Shown here piece by piece: positions 46,358-58,914 of a DNA stretch of 64,000 nucleotides (position 1 is the first letter of the stretch; each line of letters starts with the position of its first letter). The stretch lies in NCBI RefSeq assembly GCF_022129235.1, contig NZ_JADQAI010000001.1:496001-560000 (forward strand). The letters run 5' to 3'. The notes under the pieces were generated by a model. The model had not been told where the DNA came from, did no database searches, and saw only the letters and a program-made list of their open reading frames with translations. Both the position numbers and the translations under genes were made by a program. The stretch comes from Psychrobacter sp. Ps6 (GTDB lineage: Bacteria > Pseudomonadota > Gammaproteobacteria > Pseudomonadales > Moraxellaceae).

Positions 46358-47374
46358 ATGACCGCTATTCAGTTTATATTGATTGCCATTGCCGCGTTTA
46401 TCGTGCTCGCAGGGCTGTTTATGGTCATTCGCAGTTTTAAGCGCCGTAATGGTGCCGAAGCTGCTGCGGTCAATTATGATAAAAACGGTATTCCCATCAT
46501 ACCGCGTCATGAGCGCAATATCGTTGATCAGCCAGACTTTGATGATACCGTTGCTGGCGAGACGAGCATTGGCCCTGACCGCACTTATCTGAATGCTGTC
46601 GTTGAAGAAGAGCCATTGACGCAGACTCATACCAATGTCGATGCCCAGCTGACTGCTGAGCGCGACACTATGGCAGATGAAGATCATGACGTCATCGACA
46701 ATGAGGACTATGCGCGCTGGCAAGAAGAGCAACGTCGCGCTGATAACGCTGAGTTTGTAGAAGCGGCTGATCAGATGCATATCGAGCAAGAGCCTGATGC
46801 GTTCTCTAGCCTCATGTCGGCAACAGATAGCTTGATGCCATCGATTGATACGGCAGAAGAGCCAAGCTTCGACAACAACAGCCCGATACTGGATCAGCAT
46901 TTATCAGAGTCAGGCGATGACGCGCAAAACGGCCCCTTGATCAATGCCAAAGACAACATCAACATCACTATCTTGCCGCACCAATATCGCGATCGTCCAA
47001 CCGCGATTATCCGTGGTCGTGACTTGCTAGCATTGATTGATAAATATGGTCTACGCTATGGCGCGATGAATATGTTCCATCGTTATGAGCAAAAAGACGG
47101 CACGGGTATGCTGTGGTTTAGCATGATGGGTATCACCGACAGTGGTATCGCGCCATTTGATCCGCATAGTGTCGCGACCAACACTTACAATGGTGTGGTC
47201 ATGTTTTTGTCATTGCCACATCCACAAGCCGTGCGCAGCTTCGATAGCATGATGAGCATTGCTTATATGATGGCAAGCGATCTTGATGCGATTATGCTCG
47301 ATGAAGAGAACCAACCAATCACGCCTGAATACAAGCAGCAGCTACGCAATCAAGTCCGTGACTATGAAGGCTAA
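46358..47374 (+). CDS. zipA: Cell division protein ZipA
   Basis: Bitopic inner-membrane protein that tethers FtsZ and stabilises the division ring. The 338-residue protein has an N-terminal membrane helix (about 4-24, followed by RSFKRR), a long acidic linker (35-200) and a C-terminal FtsZ-binding domain starting near residue 205, with YGLRYGAMNMFHRYE and MFLSLPHPQAVRSFDSMM. The order smc-zipA-ligA is the standard synteny in this group and supports the call. ACTAGGATG precedes the start. Confidence 0.93.
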   Translation: MTAIQFILIAIAAFIVLAGLFMVIRSFKRRNGAEAAAVNYDKNGIPIIPRHERNIVDQPDFDDTVAGETSIGPDRTYLNAVVEEEPLTQTHTNVDAQLTAERDTMADEDHDVIDNEDYARWQEEQRRADNAEFVEAADQMHIEQEPDAFSSLMSATDSLMPSIDTAEEPSFDNNSPILDQHLSESGDDAQNGPLINAKDNINITILPHQYRDRPTAIIRGRDLLALIDKYGLRYGAMNMFHRYEQKDGTGMLWFSMMGITDSGIAPFDPHSVATNTYNGVVMFLSLPHPQAVRSFDSMMSIAYMMASDLDAIMLDEENQPITPEYKQQLRNQVRDYEG

Positions 47375-47430
47375 AAGCTCAAAGACTTAAAAGCTAACAG
47401 CTAACAGCTAATGAGTATCAGAAATCATGT

Positions 47431-47467
47431 AAAGGGCAAATAGCGACTCACGTTATTTGCCTTTTTT
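47431..47467 (+). terminator. Intrinsic terminator after zipA
   Basis: Stem GGCAAATAGCG with CGTTATTTGCC followed by a T-run. Confidence 0.8.
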
Positions 47468-47642
47468 AATGGGCTATAGTTTCTGCAAAAATCTAGAGTC
47501 GGTTCAAGATAATTTAGATACGAGGAAGGTGAGTGAAAGTACTACACATAGTAGACGGAGCGAGCCTAACACAGTAGCTGATTTATATAGGATTGACTAT
47601 ATCCGAGCCTCCTACAAACTTGTTATCATATCGGCATCTTGA

Positions 47643-49778
<2,136 letters not shown>

Positions 49779-49781
49779 GGT

Positions 49782-52259
49782 ATGAGTATTGATGACATGG
49801 AAGGTCTGGACGAAGCGACTCGCAAAGAGATTGAAGAGTTGCAGAAAGTGACGCGAGAGAAAGATGGGGATGAAGCTTTTGCAGAGGCTCAAGCTACTAT
49901 TGGAGGATTCTTGATAAAAAAGAAGAAACCTGAAAAAGCTATAGAAGCTTGGTCTAAGGTTGAGCGTTCAGATAACTCAAACTTGTATGCTAAGTTACAA
50001 ATTAATATTGGAATAGCTTTTAGAGAATGTGGAAATATTGAAAATGCTTTAAAGTCATGGCGTAATGTAACTCGCTTAGATGATCAGGAAGTTTATGCAC
50101 ACGCGCAGTTTTACATTGGACTTGCATTAAAAGAAAATGGTGATGATAGAGAAGCTATACAAGCTTGGAATAATATAAAACATACGGATCATCTGGAGCT
50201 GTATGCTAAAGCAAAGCTTAATATTGGACTTGCATTAATTGAGCAACAAGATAATGAAAATGCTGTAATAGCTTGGGAAAAAATAAAGCATTCTGATAAC
50301 CCAGCATTATATGCTAGTGCACAAATTAATATTGGTAACGTCTTAAAGAGAAATCAAGATAATCAAGGTGCCTTGCAGGCATTCTACAATGTCAAACGAG
50401 AAAGTGATCCAATAGCATTTGCTCACGCACAATTTAATATAGGTGCTATATTACAAGAATTGGGAGACAATAATAAAGCAATAGAAATATGGGAAAAAAT
50501 TATACCTTTAGATGATCCAGAAGTGCATGCCAAAGCGCAATTTAACATAGGCATTACTTCATACAATAATGGTGACAAAGAATTTGCCTTAGCAATATTG
50601 GAAAGTATCAATCGTGAAGATAATTCTAATGCATATGCAAAAGCTCAATATGTAATTGCTAAAATACTAAAAGAGAGAAATAATTATGGAGATGCGCTTA
50701 AAGCCCTATGTAGTATAGAGCAATCTGATGATCCAGAAACCTATGCTCATGCAGAACTCGTTATTAATTCTTTATTAGATGAAGTAGGAAATCACACAAG
50801 TTCACTAGAAGCATTGCGTAGAATTAAACATCAAGATAGTTCTGCAGCTTATTCCTTAGCACAATGGTTGATTGGATCTGATTTTGAGAGAAATGGGAAT
50901 ATAGAAGAAGCTATCAAGAGGTGGAGTATTATAAATTATTTAGATAATCCACAAGTATATGCATTTTCTCAATACCAGACTGGACTATTATTAATTCGTG
51001 ATCATATATCAAAAAAATACAAAGATGCTGAACAAGCTTTTACTAATTCTGAATCAACCTATCCTTATGAGTCATATTGCTACAGAAAAATATGTGAGTT
51101 ATTAACAACTCCAGAGACGAATAATTTTGGTCTAATTTCATTAAATTTATTAGACACAGTATTAAACATAGTTAATATTTTAACTTTAGACTTTGATAGT
51201 CACGCTGATGAAGAAAAGCCTTTTGAAAGAAAGCTTGCTCATTATACTTCGACATATACTTGCAACTTGCTATTGGGTAATGAGCAGAAGGAGATAGCTC
51301 CGAGCTTGTTCAGACTGAATACAATTAATAATGTTAATGATCCTAGTGAAGGTCAATTACTTATTAGAAAGCTGAAAGGTATAAAAGATAATAATTTTAC
51401 TGCATTAGATTTCAATGAAGAATTCCACGCTTTTATAAGCTGTTTCACTTTCAACCATGACAGTCTTAATCAGTTTAGACTTTATGGTAAGCAAGATAAC
51501 AAAGAAGCTTCTGGAATGAGCTTGGTGTTTAAAAAAGAATTTTTCCAGTCTCAGAACTTCGTAGGAGGACTATCTCATTTATCAGTTGAGAACACTTCAA
51601 AAATTATTAAAAATATTTCAATTATAAATGATACGAAACTAGATAACACAAAGGTGCAAGCATCTGAAGATAATAAGATAGTTAAATACTCAGTGATGAG
51701 GTGCGTTTATTTAGACCCAGCATCAGAGTATTTTCATTTAGCACAACGAAATCGTTTAACGTTTTTTCGTGAATTTGGTGAGAAAAGAATAATAAAAAAC
51801 GGTACAGAGCAGTCTCAAGCTGAATATGAGTGGGGTCTTTATAGAGACTATATGGCAATAATAACTAGCAAATTTGAAACTGCTTATAACAGCCTAAAGA
51901 CTATCTATACAGAAGTAGAAACAGAAATTAGAAATCTAAAGCTTACACTTACTAGCTCAATATATAAAGAGTTAATCATATTACTAGACGAGATACTTTT
52001 GCCTTTAAAATATCTCATCAAACATTCAGCATTTCGTGAGGAGCAAGAATGTAGGATGATTTATATCACTTCAGTTGATAGGCCTGAAGTGACAATGGAG
52101 TATGGTAGTTTTCTATATGTCGAGTATGAACCTAGCGTTAAAGATCATCTCGATAAAATTTATATAGCTCCTGCTGCGCTTCATCATAAACGTTACTTCG
52201 ACCACATTCTAAAAGATGTTGATGTACCAGTTGAGGTATCAGGTAATGTATTTCGATAG
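49782..52259 (+). CDS. TPR-repeat protein with DUF2971-like C-terminal region
   Basis: A soluble 825-residue protein of unknown role. Residues 33-392 are ten consecutive repeats of exactly 36 residues without a single gap, each built as a TPR-like helix pair (pattern YAxAQxNIG ... A-W ... DDPE). Residues 460-825 resemble DUF2971: LFRLNTINNVNDPSEG, then HAFISCFTFNHDSLNQFRLYG, SGMSLVFKKEFF and, near the end, REEQECRMIYI. The gene is much more AT-rich than ligA before it, suggesting acquisition. Its ribosome site AAGGAG overlaps the ligA stop codon. DUF2971 proteins are often found in defence-rich regions, but no system is proven here. Confidence 0.85.
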   Translation: MSIDDMEGLDEATRKEIEELQKVTREKDGDEAFAEAQATIGGFLIKKKKPEKAIEAWSKVERSDNSNLYAKLQINIGIAFRECGNIENALKSWRNVTRLDDQEVYAHAQFYIGLALKENGDDREAIQAWNNIKHTDHLELYAKAKLNIGLALIEQQDNENAVIAWEKIKHSDNPALYASAQINIGNVLKRNQDNQGALQAFYNVKRESDPIAFAHAQFNIGAILQELGDNNKAIEIWEKIIPLDDPEVHAKAQFNIGITSYNNGDKEFALAILESINREDNSNAYAKAQYVIAKILKERNNYGDALKALCSIEQSDDPETYAHAELVINSLLDEVGNHTSSLEALRRIKHQDSSAAYSLAQWLIGSDFERNGNIEEAIKRWSIINYLDNPQVYAFSQYQTGLLLIRDHISKKYKDAEQAFTNSESTYPYESYCYRKICELLTTPETNNFGLISLNLLDTVLNIVNILTLDFDSHADEEKPFERKLAHYTSTYTCNLLLGNEQKEIAPSLFRLNTINNVNDPSEGQLLIRKLKGIKDNNFTALDFNEEFHAFISCFTFNHDSLNQFRLYGKQDNKEASGMSLVFKKEFFQSQNFVGGLSHLSVENTSKIIKNISIINDTKLDNTKVQASEDNKIVKYSVMRCVYLDPASEYFHLAQRNRLTFFREFGEKRIIKNGTEQSQAEYEWGLYRDYMAIITSKFETAYNSLKTIYTEVETEIRNLKLTLTSSIYKELIILLDEILLPLKYLIKHSAFREEQECRMIYITSVDRPEVTMEYGSFLYVEYEPSVKDHLDKIYIAPAALHHKRYFDHILKDVDVPVEVSGNVFR

Positions 52260-52368
52260 TTGTTGCCAGTTACTTTCTTATTAAAAATCATAAATAATAT
52301 GGATGCTGACTCATTGTCTATGGCTGTTTATTCTTCTATAGGTCATCATCCATATATATGTCAACTTT

Positions 52369-52905
52369 CTACTCCACTATCTCACTATGCGCTTTTGCAT
52401 CACCTTTCTTACCATCAGGTTTAATCACAATAGGTAATACCAACCCTTTGGCAAAGTCATCAGACAGCACATAATCATAGCGACTGGCAGCGACATCGGG
52501 CGTGGTGTGAATGACCAGTGTCATCTCGTTGCCATCGGTCAGCTCATGTGAGACATAGGTTTCGCTCAGCTGATCCAAGGCTTTGGATAGCGCTTCGTTA
52601 CTTGCCATACTGATAGTGAGATTGTGCTGCGCCGTGGCAAGATCGACATCGAAGTACTCTGCATAATCACGGACGTTTTGACTATCAATCGCAAACGGAT
52701 ACTTATAATTGGTGGGATCGGCAGGCTTTGTCCCGCTATCGACTAACGACCAGTCTATCTGATCGGCTGCGGGTGTTGACGAGTCTGATGCGGTCGCCGC
52801 TGTTTCGGAGGCTTGGTTGGGGGTTTCGGTGCTATTATCACAGCCTGTTAGCGTCCACATGCTAGCAGTTGCGATTACTATCATCGTTATCAGACGCGTC
52901 GCCAT
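52369..52905 (-). CDS. Putative lipoprotein of unknown function
   Basis: A 178-residue predicted lipoprotein with lipobox LTGC, then a Ser/Thr/Ala-rich linker to residue 45. The mature domain starts at IDWSLVDSGTKPADPTNYKYPFAI and includes a heptad-like helix DLATAQHNLTISMASNEAL. No family is recognised. AAAAGGATAACCCG precedes the ATG; ten residues upstream in the same frame are unlikely to be translated. It converges with the TPR gene. Confidence 0.78.
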   Translation of the reverse strand: MATRLITMIVIATASMWTLTGCDNSTETPNQASETAATASDSSTPAADQIDWSLVDSGTKPADPTNYKYPFAIDSQNVRDYAEYFDVDLATAQHNLTISMASNEALSKALDQLSETYVSHELTDGNEMTLVIHTTPDVAASRYDYVLSDDFAKGLVLPIVIKPDGKKGDAKAHSEIVE

Positions 52906-53050
52906 CGGGTTATCCTTTTTATTATTGATCATCATTAATATGTGCTAACGGCTATTTTGACAGCTTTCTTGATGGTTCTCTAGCGAAATGAGATAAACAA
53001 GTCATGGTTATAAAAATATCAGATAGACAGGATTTATAAAAAGCACGCAT

Positions 53051-53086
53051 AAAAAAACAGCCACTCTAGGGTGACTGTTTTATTTT
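53051..53086 (-). terminator. Intrinsic terminator after the MliC-like lipoprotein gene
   Basis: On the minus strand AAACAGTCACCCTA-GAGTGGCTG with T-run: stem CAGTCAC/GTGGCTG, loop CCTAGA. Confidence 0.72.
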
Positions 53087-53114
53087 TTATAGATTTCTGC
53101 TTATCTTTGATTGA

Positions 53115-53525
53115 TTAGAGTTGGCAGTTTACTTTATATTCCTGACCGCTCGCCCATTTCATCGCAAAAATACCTTTGTCTCCTTTCATATGCCATGCAT
53201 AGACTGCTTTTGGATTTGAGTCGTTGACATAGCTTGCGACGTCACCTTTTACATCACCGTTTAAGACGAGCTTTTGCTCTGTCCATTTTACTTTAGGTAA
53301 GGTGGCATTGAGCATGACTTGTTTTTTGTTAATAGACTGCTTTGCCATGATGGTGCTGCCATCGGTACAGGTATACGGGGCGGCTGCCATGCGATCATAA
53401 GCGGCAGTGACTTTTTCTGGTGCAGGGGTATCAGTCGTCTCTGGCGTGGTAGGGGCAGTAGTCGCACAAGCGCTCAGTAAGGCAAGCGCAGGTAAGGCAG
53501 TTGCAATTTTAGTGATGGTATTCAT
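53115..53525 (-). CDS. Small lipoprotein with MliC-like C-terminal domain
   Basis: A 136-residue lipoprotein with signal peptide and lipobox LSAC, then a Thr/Pro-rich linker. The C-terminal 85 residues (YTCTDGSTIMAKQS ... AVYAWHMKGDKGIFAM ... YKVNCQL) recall the MliC/PliC fold of periplasmic lysozyme inhibitors, including two cysteines that could bond. The match is by eye only. GGAGAG precedes the ATG. Confidence 0.78.
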   Translation of the reverse strand: MNTITKIATALPALALLSACATTAPTTPETTDTPAPEKVTAAYDRMAAAPYTCTDGSTIMAKQSINKKQVMLNATLPKVKWTEQKLVLNGDVKGDVASYVNDSNPKAVYAWHMKGDKGIFAMKWASGQEYKVNCQL

Positions 53526-53874
53526 CGTTCTCTCCAAAGTATTACTGGTGTCATTTACTTGTTCTTAGTAATGCGTTTAGCATATGAGGCTTATAGTAGC
53601 GAAAACGAAGTATTGCCGTGTTAGAAATTGTTCATTACCTATTAGCTTCGTTACCCAATCGCTGACTAATGTAACTTACCATCGCCAACACATTGAAAGA
53701 TAAACGATAATCATTTGAATTTTATACATCAATAAGTCAGATAAAAAAGCACCTATCAACTGAGCGCTGATAGGTGCTTTTTTTTATGGGTTTAATACGG
53801 CCTACGTTTAGACCGTATTTTTATACTATTTTATATCGTCAAAGCGATGCTTTACACAGTAGCTTCTCAACACG
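53526..53874. other. Intergenic region between lipoprotein gene and ygiQ-like gene
   Basis: Contains the upstream region of the MliC-like lipoprotein gene and a terminator at 53743-53785 serving the radical SAM gene. Nothing else is recognised. Confidence 0.5.
53743..53785 (-). terminator. Terminator after the YgiQ-family gene
   Basis: Stem AAAAGCACCTATCA with TGATAGGTGCTTTT, A-run and T-run on both sides; works on either strand. Confidence 0.88.
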
Positions 53875-56349
53875 CTATTTGGTTTTACGCGGTGGCAGAC
53901 CTGTATGCTGAGTCTGGAAGTTGCCTTTGCTGACTCTTTTCTTGGTATTTTTGCTGCCAGTATTTTTACCCGCTGCGCCTTTAGCTGTTGCATTAGGGTT
54001 TGACGAGTTGTTGCTACGTTTCACTGAATCATTGCCAAGGCGGCTGTTCTTTTTGCGTGCTGACTGGTAGCTGTCTTGCGCCGCGTCACGCCCTTCCAAA
54101 CTAGCATTGAAAGGTGGAATCAAACAACCGCGGTTTTTACCGATCAAGTCACTACGGCCCATGTCTTGTAACGCTTTACGCAATAGTACCCAGTTTTTTG
54201 GATCATGATAGCGCAGGAATGCTTTATGTAGTTTGCGCTGCTTGCCAGATTTGACAATATCCATGTCACCTTCACTACGGCTGATCTTATGTAGTGGGTC
54301 TTTGTGCGTGTGATACATGGTGGTCGCAGTCGCCATCGGGCTTGGATAGAATGCCTGTACTTGATCAGCGCGATAGCCATGACTTTTTAGCCACAGCGCA
54401 AGGTTCATCATATCTTCATCTTTCGTACCCGGATGGGCGGCGATGAAGTAAGGAATCAGATATTGCTCTTTGCCCGCTTCTTGACTGTACTGTTCAAACA
54501 TCGCTTTGAATTGATCGTAGCTGCCCATGCCCGGCTTCATCATTTTTGACAGCACGCCTTCTTCAGAGTGCTCAGGGGCAATCTTGAGGTAACCGCCGAC
54601 ATGATGGCTGACCAGTTCTTTGACGTATTCAGGATCTTTTACCGCCAAGTCATAACGCAGACCAGACGCGATAAGGATTTTTTTCACGCCTTTAATATCA
54701 CGAGCTTTACGATATAACTTAGTTAAGTTGCTGTGATCAGTCAGCAAGTTTTCGCAGACATCAGGATAGACACAAGAGGGCTTACGGCAGTTCTTTTCAA
54801 TGGTCTCGTCTTTACAGCTCAGACGATACATATTGGCCGTTGGTCCACCAAGGTCAGAGATCACGCCAGTGTAGTTAGGTGCGGTATCGCGAATCGCTTC
54901 TACTTCGCGCAAGATTGATTCTTCTGAGCGGTTTTGGATAATACGGCCTTCGTGCTCAGTGATCGAGCAGAACGTACAACCACCAAAACAGCCACGCATG
55001 ATATTGACCGAAAACTTAATCATGTCATAAGCAGGGATACGCGCATCGCCATAGCTTGGGTGCGGCAGGCGCGCATACGGCAAGTCAAACACATAGTCCA
55101 TCTCTTCGGTTGAGAGTGGAATCGGTGGCGGATTGAGCCAGACGTCGATTGAGGTATGCGAGTTACCTGCACCGCTGCTATGACGCTGCACGAGCGCGCG
55201 AGCGTTACCTGGATTGGTCTCTAAATGCAAGATACGGTTGGCGTGGGCATAGAGTACAGGGTCAGATTTGACATGCTCATAATCAGGCAGACGAATCACC
55301 GTTTGCTCACGTGGCGGCATCTTGATTTTATGCTTACGGGCAGTTTTTGGCTTATTAAACGCATTATCAAAGCCGCGCATCTGTACCACTTGGGTATCAG
55401 TGTCTACTTGGTCGGCATTAATGACTTTGTCAGTGACTGGCTCAGCGACAAAACCCTGATACTGTGATGACATGGATGACGGCATTGCTTGCCCGACAGG
55501 CGAGTCCGATGGTTTGTTCTGCTCAATTGAGCAGCTATCAACGTCTTCAGTCATGACATAAGGGTTGATGATCGGATCGACACGGCCAACGGTATCGACA
55601 TCGTTACTCGCGACTTCAGTCATATCCGCTTGCCAATGACGGCGAGTCGGAGTCAATAAGTAAGCCGTACCACGCAATTTACTCATTTGCTCAAAGCTAT
55701 AGCCTTTTGACAGACCATGTACCACATCGACGATGGCACGCTCAGCATTACCATAGAGTAAGACATCCGCACGCGCATCCAGCAGGATACTACGGCGCAC
55801 TTTGTCTGACCAATAATCATAATGGGCGATACGGCGTAAGCTACCCTCGATACCGCCCAAGATAATCGGCACATCAGGATAGGCTTCACGGCAGCGCTGG
55901 CTATAGACGATAGCCGCGCGGTCAGGGCGTTTGTTGGCCACGTTGCCAGGAGAGTAGGCATCATCACTACGGATTTTACGATCGGCTGTATAGCGGTTGA
56001 TCATGCTGTCCATGTTGCCAGCGGTCACGCCGTACGCATAGACAGGCTTACCAAGCTCCATAAAGGCGTCTTTGCTCTTCCAATCTGGCTGCGCGATGAT
56101 ACCGACGCGAAAACCCTGTGACTCAAGCAGTCGACCGATAATCGCCATACCAAAGCTTGGGTGATCGACATAAGCATCACCTGAGATGATGATGACGTCA
56201 CACGCATCCCAGCCCAGATCGTCCATTTCCTTACGGCTCATTGGCAGGTAAGGCGCAGGCTCGTAGCAGCTCGCCCAGTGTTTGTCATAATCATAAAGTG
56301 GCTTGGTGCCTTGTTTAAAGGCAGTGCGGGCGATGGTATCGGCAGACAT
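53875..56349 (-). CDS. YgiQ-family radical SAM protein
   Basis: An 824-residue cytoplasmic iron-sulfur enzyme of unknown reaction. The N-terminal UPF0313 region shows [24 protein letters not shown]. The radical SAM cluster motif [10 protein letters not shown] lies near residues 452-460. A B12-binding-like N-terminal part and the C-terminal [10 protein letters not shown]-type segments ([12 protein letters not shown]) complete the family. It is longer than E. coli YgiQ because of a variable insert (about 255-330) and a basic, Asn/Lys-rich C-terminal tail. Confidence 0.92.
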   Translation of the reverse strand: MSADTIARTAFKQGTKPLYDYDKHWASCYEPAPYLPMSRKEMDDLGWDACDVIIISGDAYVDHPSFGMAIIGRLLESQGFRVGIIAQPDWKSKDAFMELGKPVYAYGVTAGNMDSMINRYTADRKIRSDDAYSPGNVANKRPDRAAIVYSQRCREAYPDVPIILGGIEGSLRRIAHYDYWSDKVRRSILLDARADVLLYGNAERAIVDVVHGLSKGYSFEQMSKLRGTAYLLTPTRRHWQADMTEVASNDVDTVGRVDPIINPYVMTEDVDSCSIEQNKPSDSPVGQAMPSSMSSQYQGFVAEPVTDKVINADQVDTDTQVVQMRGFDNAFNKPKTARKHKIKMPPREQTVIRLPDYEHVKSDPVLYAHANRILHLETNPGNARALVQRHSSGAGNSHTSIDVWLNPPPIPLSTEEMDYVFDLPYARLPHPSYGDARIPAYDMIKFSVNIMRGCFGGCTFCSITEHEGRIIQNRSEESILREVEAIRDTAPNYTGVISDLGGPTANMYRLSCKDETIEKNCRKPSCVYPDVCENLLTDHSNLTKLYRKARDIKGVKKILIASGLRYDLAVKDPEYVKELVSHHVGGYLKIAPEHSEEGVLSKMMKPGMGSYDQFKAMFEQYSQEAGKEQYLIPYFIAAHPGTKDEDMMNLALWLKSHGYRADQVQAFYPSPMATATTMYHTHKDPLHKISRSEGDMDIVKSGKQRKLHKAFLRYHDPKNWVLLRKALQDMGRSDLIGKNRGCLIPPFNASLEGRDAAQDSYQSARKKNSRLGNDSVKRSNNSSNPNATAKGAAGKNTGSKNTKKRVSKGNFQTQHTGLPPRKTK

Positions 56350-56800
56350 GGGCGGACCTGTTAATTAGAAAAATGGCACTAAAAATACAACCCTTATACA
56401 TCACTGATGATAAAGGCTGATTTAAAAGCGCTCATTTTAACATGAATCACCTTCACTATGCGACCTATTATATGAGTGGTGATTGCCGATAAGTTATTGA
56501 TAGCGTGAGATAAACTTCTTATGCAAAGTAAGCTGCTAGCCTAGCAGAATAATGGTAAAAATGGTTTCAGCAGAACTGTCATATCGTCGCAAGTATGGTT
56601 GTTAAAGTACAGTTATCAAAGTATGGGTTTGGCCAGTACTGATCATTTGTTTTCTCATGTTTGTTAGCCGTTCTAATTTTCATCCATAGCTTTTGGCATA
56701 GCTTTTGCTCCAACCCCGTTAGGGCTTATTTGTGTGCATTCGTGAGTGAAAATGGTGCACCGATAAAAATTGAACGGATAGATAAGTGTTTGGAGATAAA
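56350..56800. other. Divergent intergenic region between ygiQ-like gene and amt
   Basis: Carries promoters for both genes. It includes a perfect palindrome CTGCTAG-C-CTAGCAG at 56533-56547 and a candidate sigma-54 promoter at 56694-56709. No gene seen; no clear NtrC site pair was found. Confidence 0.5.
56694..56709 (+). promoter_or_regulatory. Candidate sigma-54 promoter of amt
   Basis: TGGCATAGCTTTTGCT matches the -24/-12 consensus (TGGCAC-N5-TTGCA) with the obligatory GG and GC separated by ten bases. It lies about 92 bases before the amt start. Nitrogen-controlled sigma-54 promoters are usual for amt genes in proteobacteria. Confidence 0.65.
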
Positions 56801-58180
56801 ATGAGAACATCATCTGTTGGGCTGGATGTATTGGAGAAGCTACTCAAGTCATCACTAGGTAAGATATTAGCGCTCAGTACGCTACTGTTTGGCACGATAG
56901 CTAGTGCACAAGCTGCGGAAGCAGACACATTGACGGTGGCGCAGCTACTCGAATATCAAAACATTGCTTGGATTATTTGGGGCGGGGTATTGGTGTTCTT
57001 TATGCAGGCAGGTTTTGCACTACTAGAGAGCGGCTCCGTGCGTGCCAAGAACGCGGTAAACGTGATGATGAAGAATTACACCGACATGTGTATCGGTGGT
57101 CTGGCATTTTATTTGGTGGGCTTTGGGTTGATGATGGGTACTAACCATTCGGGGTTTGTCGGGACTGATCATTTTATGCCAGTCAATCTGTCTAATATGG
57201 ACTGGGCGCTGATGTTCTTTCAGATGATGTTTGCAGCGACAGCGGTGACCATCGCTAGTGGTGCCATGGCAGAGCGTGTCTCGTTTATCGGCTATGCAAT
57301 CGCTGCCTGTTTGATCTGCCTATTTATCTATCCTGTGTTTGCCAGTTGGGTATGGGGTGGGTATTTCGGCGGGTCTGGTTGGCTAGCTGAGCTTGGCTTT
57401 ATCGATTTTGCTGGGTCGACCGTCGTGCATTCTATCGGGGGGTGGTTGGCACTGGCAGGCATCTTAATCATTGGGCCAAGGCTGGGTCGATTTGCGCCTG
57501 ATGGTACGCCAAGACTCATCGCAGGTCACAACATGACGCTATTGGCGCTTGGCGGGTTTATATTATGGTTTGGTTGGTTCGGCTTCAATGCTGGATCGAC
57601 GTTATCTATCACGGGCAATATCGGTCTAATCGCCGTCAATACTTTTATCGCTGCGGTCAGTGCGGTGGTGAGCTACATGCTGATTGCTCGGATAATGAGC
57701 AAAGCCATTTTGCTGAGCGATAGTGTCAATGCCAGTTTGATTGGTCTGGTATCCATCACGGCAGGCTGTGCCACCACCACGCCTGTTTTTGCCGTTGTCA
57801 TCGGTGCAGTCGCCTCCGTGGTCTATATTTTATCCACACAAGCATTATTGAAGCTCAAAATAGATGACGTGGTATCAGCGGTGGCAGTGCATGGATTCGG
57901 CGGTGCATGGGGCACACTCGCGGCTGGACTGTTTTATACAGGGGACTTATTTAATTTATCACGGCTGGGCGTACAAGCGCTAGGCGTGGGTGTGGCGTTA
58001 GCTTGGGGATTAGGGTTAGGTCTGGTGATGTATAAGCTGATTGATATGAGCTTTGGATTAAAAGCCAGCCGCTTACATGAGCAGCGTGGTCTTGATTATA
58101 CTGAGCATGCAGAGCTTGGGTATCCTGAGTTTCAAAAGCAAATGTTCGATACTAAAAGTTTAACAGAGCGGCATTTATAG
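56801..58180 (+). CDS. amt: Ammonium transporter Amt
   Basis: Trimeric ammonium channel of the inner membrane, 459 residues with about eleven membrane helices after an N-terminal signal-like segment ending near SAQAAEAD. Motifs: FFMQAGFALLESGSVRAKN, FFQMMFAATAVTIASGAMAER, STVVHSIGGWLAL with the first pore His, and AVHGFGGAWGTLAAGLF with the second. GGAG is six bases before the ATG; the GTG at 56786 is less likely. No PII gene (glnK) is adjacent; instead an unknown gene follows after ten bases. Confidence 0.96.
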   Translation: MRTSSVGLDVLEKLLKSSLGKILALSTLLFGTIASAQAAEADTLTVAQLLEYQNIAWIIWGGVLVFFMQAGFALLESGSVRAKNAVNVMMKNYTDMCIGGLAFYLVGFGLMMGTNHSGFVGTDHFMPVNLSNMDWALMFFQMMFAATAVTIASGAMAERVSFIGYAIAACLICLFIYPVFASWVWGGYFGGSGWLAELGFIDFAGSTVVHSIGGWLALAGILIIGPRLGRFAPDGTPRLIAGHNMTLLALGGFILWFGWFGFNAGSTLSITGNIGLIAVNTFIAAVSAVVSYMLIARIMSKAILLSDSVNASLIGLVSITAGCATTTPVFAVVIGAVASVVYILSTQALLKLKIDDVVSAVAVHGFGGAWGTLAAGLFYTGDLFNLSRLGVQALGVGVALAWGLGLGLVMYKLIDMSFGLKASRLHEQRGLDYTEHAELGYPEFQKQMFDTKSLTERHL

Positions 58181-58190
58181 GAGAGAGCTG

Positions 58191-58823
58191 ATGAATATTG
58201 ATACTCAATCCGTCGATCAAACCGTGTCCGCAATGGCAGAGGTACTGTCAGGGTACTTACATCCTGAAGAGGTGCGCCTGCTCAAGAGGCAGTGGCAACA
58301 GTACTCAACAGTCTCTGTCAAAATGATGCAGCAATGCATCTTGGATGCGACAAGGCGATATCCTGAACTACAAAATCACAAATCTAAAATTCGTAAAGGC
58401 TTTTGGGCTACGTTGCAAGCGGACAGTCAGCAGGCAGTGGAGTCCGACAGTCACAATGGCCATAACGAGACAATCAATGTACCCGTACCTATCTCTGAGT
58501 CCGTTCTTGCATTTTATACCGTGATAGAAGCGCTGCGCAGTCAGCTAACGGCAGCAGACAGTCGCAGCTTTTTTCATAGTATGCACCAAAATGTTTCGCA
58601 AGAACGCACCTTCAAAGGGCATCACATCAATATCAATCAGTTTTTGGAAGGTAATCGTTCACCTGTACCGGACAATGAGCACCTTTTAAATCATTTGATG
58701 CAGCTTGCTTATGTCTGTTTGTGTGATGTTACTGGTCCCGTGGAGGCTGATGAGATACTGTTTCAAGCAGCCCAAACGGCCAAGCAGAGTTATCCAAAAG
58801 CCGTCGTCGAAAAATTATTTTAG
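58191..58823 (+). CDS. Unknown protein co-transcribed with amt
   Basis: A 210-residue soluble helical protein that I do not recognise. It has no signal or membrane segment. The first 70 residues are a helical region (LSGYLHPEEVRLLKRQWQQY), and the second half contains SFFHSMHQNVSQE and a C-terminal alpha-helical tail. AGGAGAG precedes the ATG and only ten bases separate it from amt, so it is in the same operon, possibly linked to nitrogen control. Confidence 0.78.
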   Translation: MNIDTQSVDQTVSAMAEVLSGYLHPEEVRLLKRQWQQYSTVSVKMMQQCILDATRRYPELQNHKSKIRKGFWATLQADSQQAVESDSHNGHNETINVPVPISESVLAFYTVIEALRSQLTAADSRSFFHSMHQNVSQERTFKGHHININQFLEGNRSPVPDNEHLLNHLMQLAYVCLCDVTGPVEADEILFQAAQTAKQSYPKAVVEKLF

Positions 58824-58914
58824 CGTATCAAGTGAGCACGTTACGAGCAAGTACGGATATCGCTTTGTAACGTGCCTTATGGTTTCAGGTGAGCAGTGCG
58901 TTGGCTGATAGCTT

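Noticed and set aside
47457-47642. 61-codon frame between zipA and ligA
   Set aside because: It starts inside the zipA terminator, has no ribosome site and ends against the ligA start.
49878-50957. Regular 108-base periodicity that might suggest a CRISPR or satellite array
   Set aside because: The period is an exact 36-codon protein repeat; the DNA units themselves differ too much for a CRISPR or satellite.
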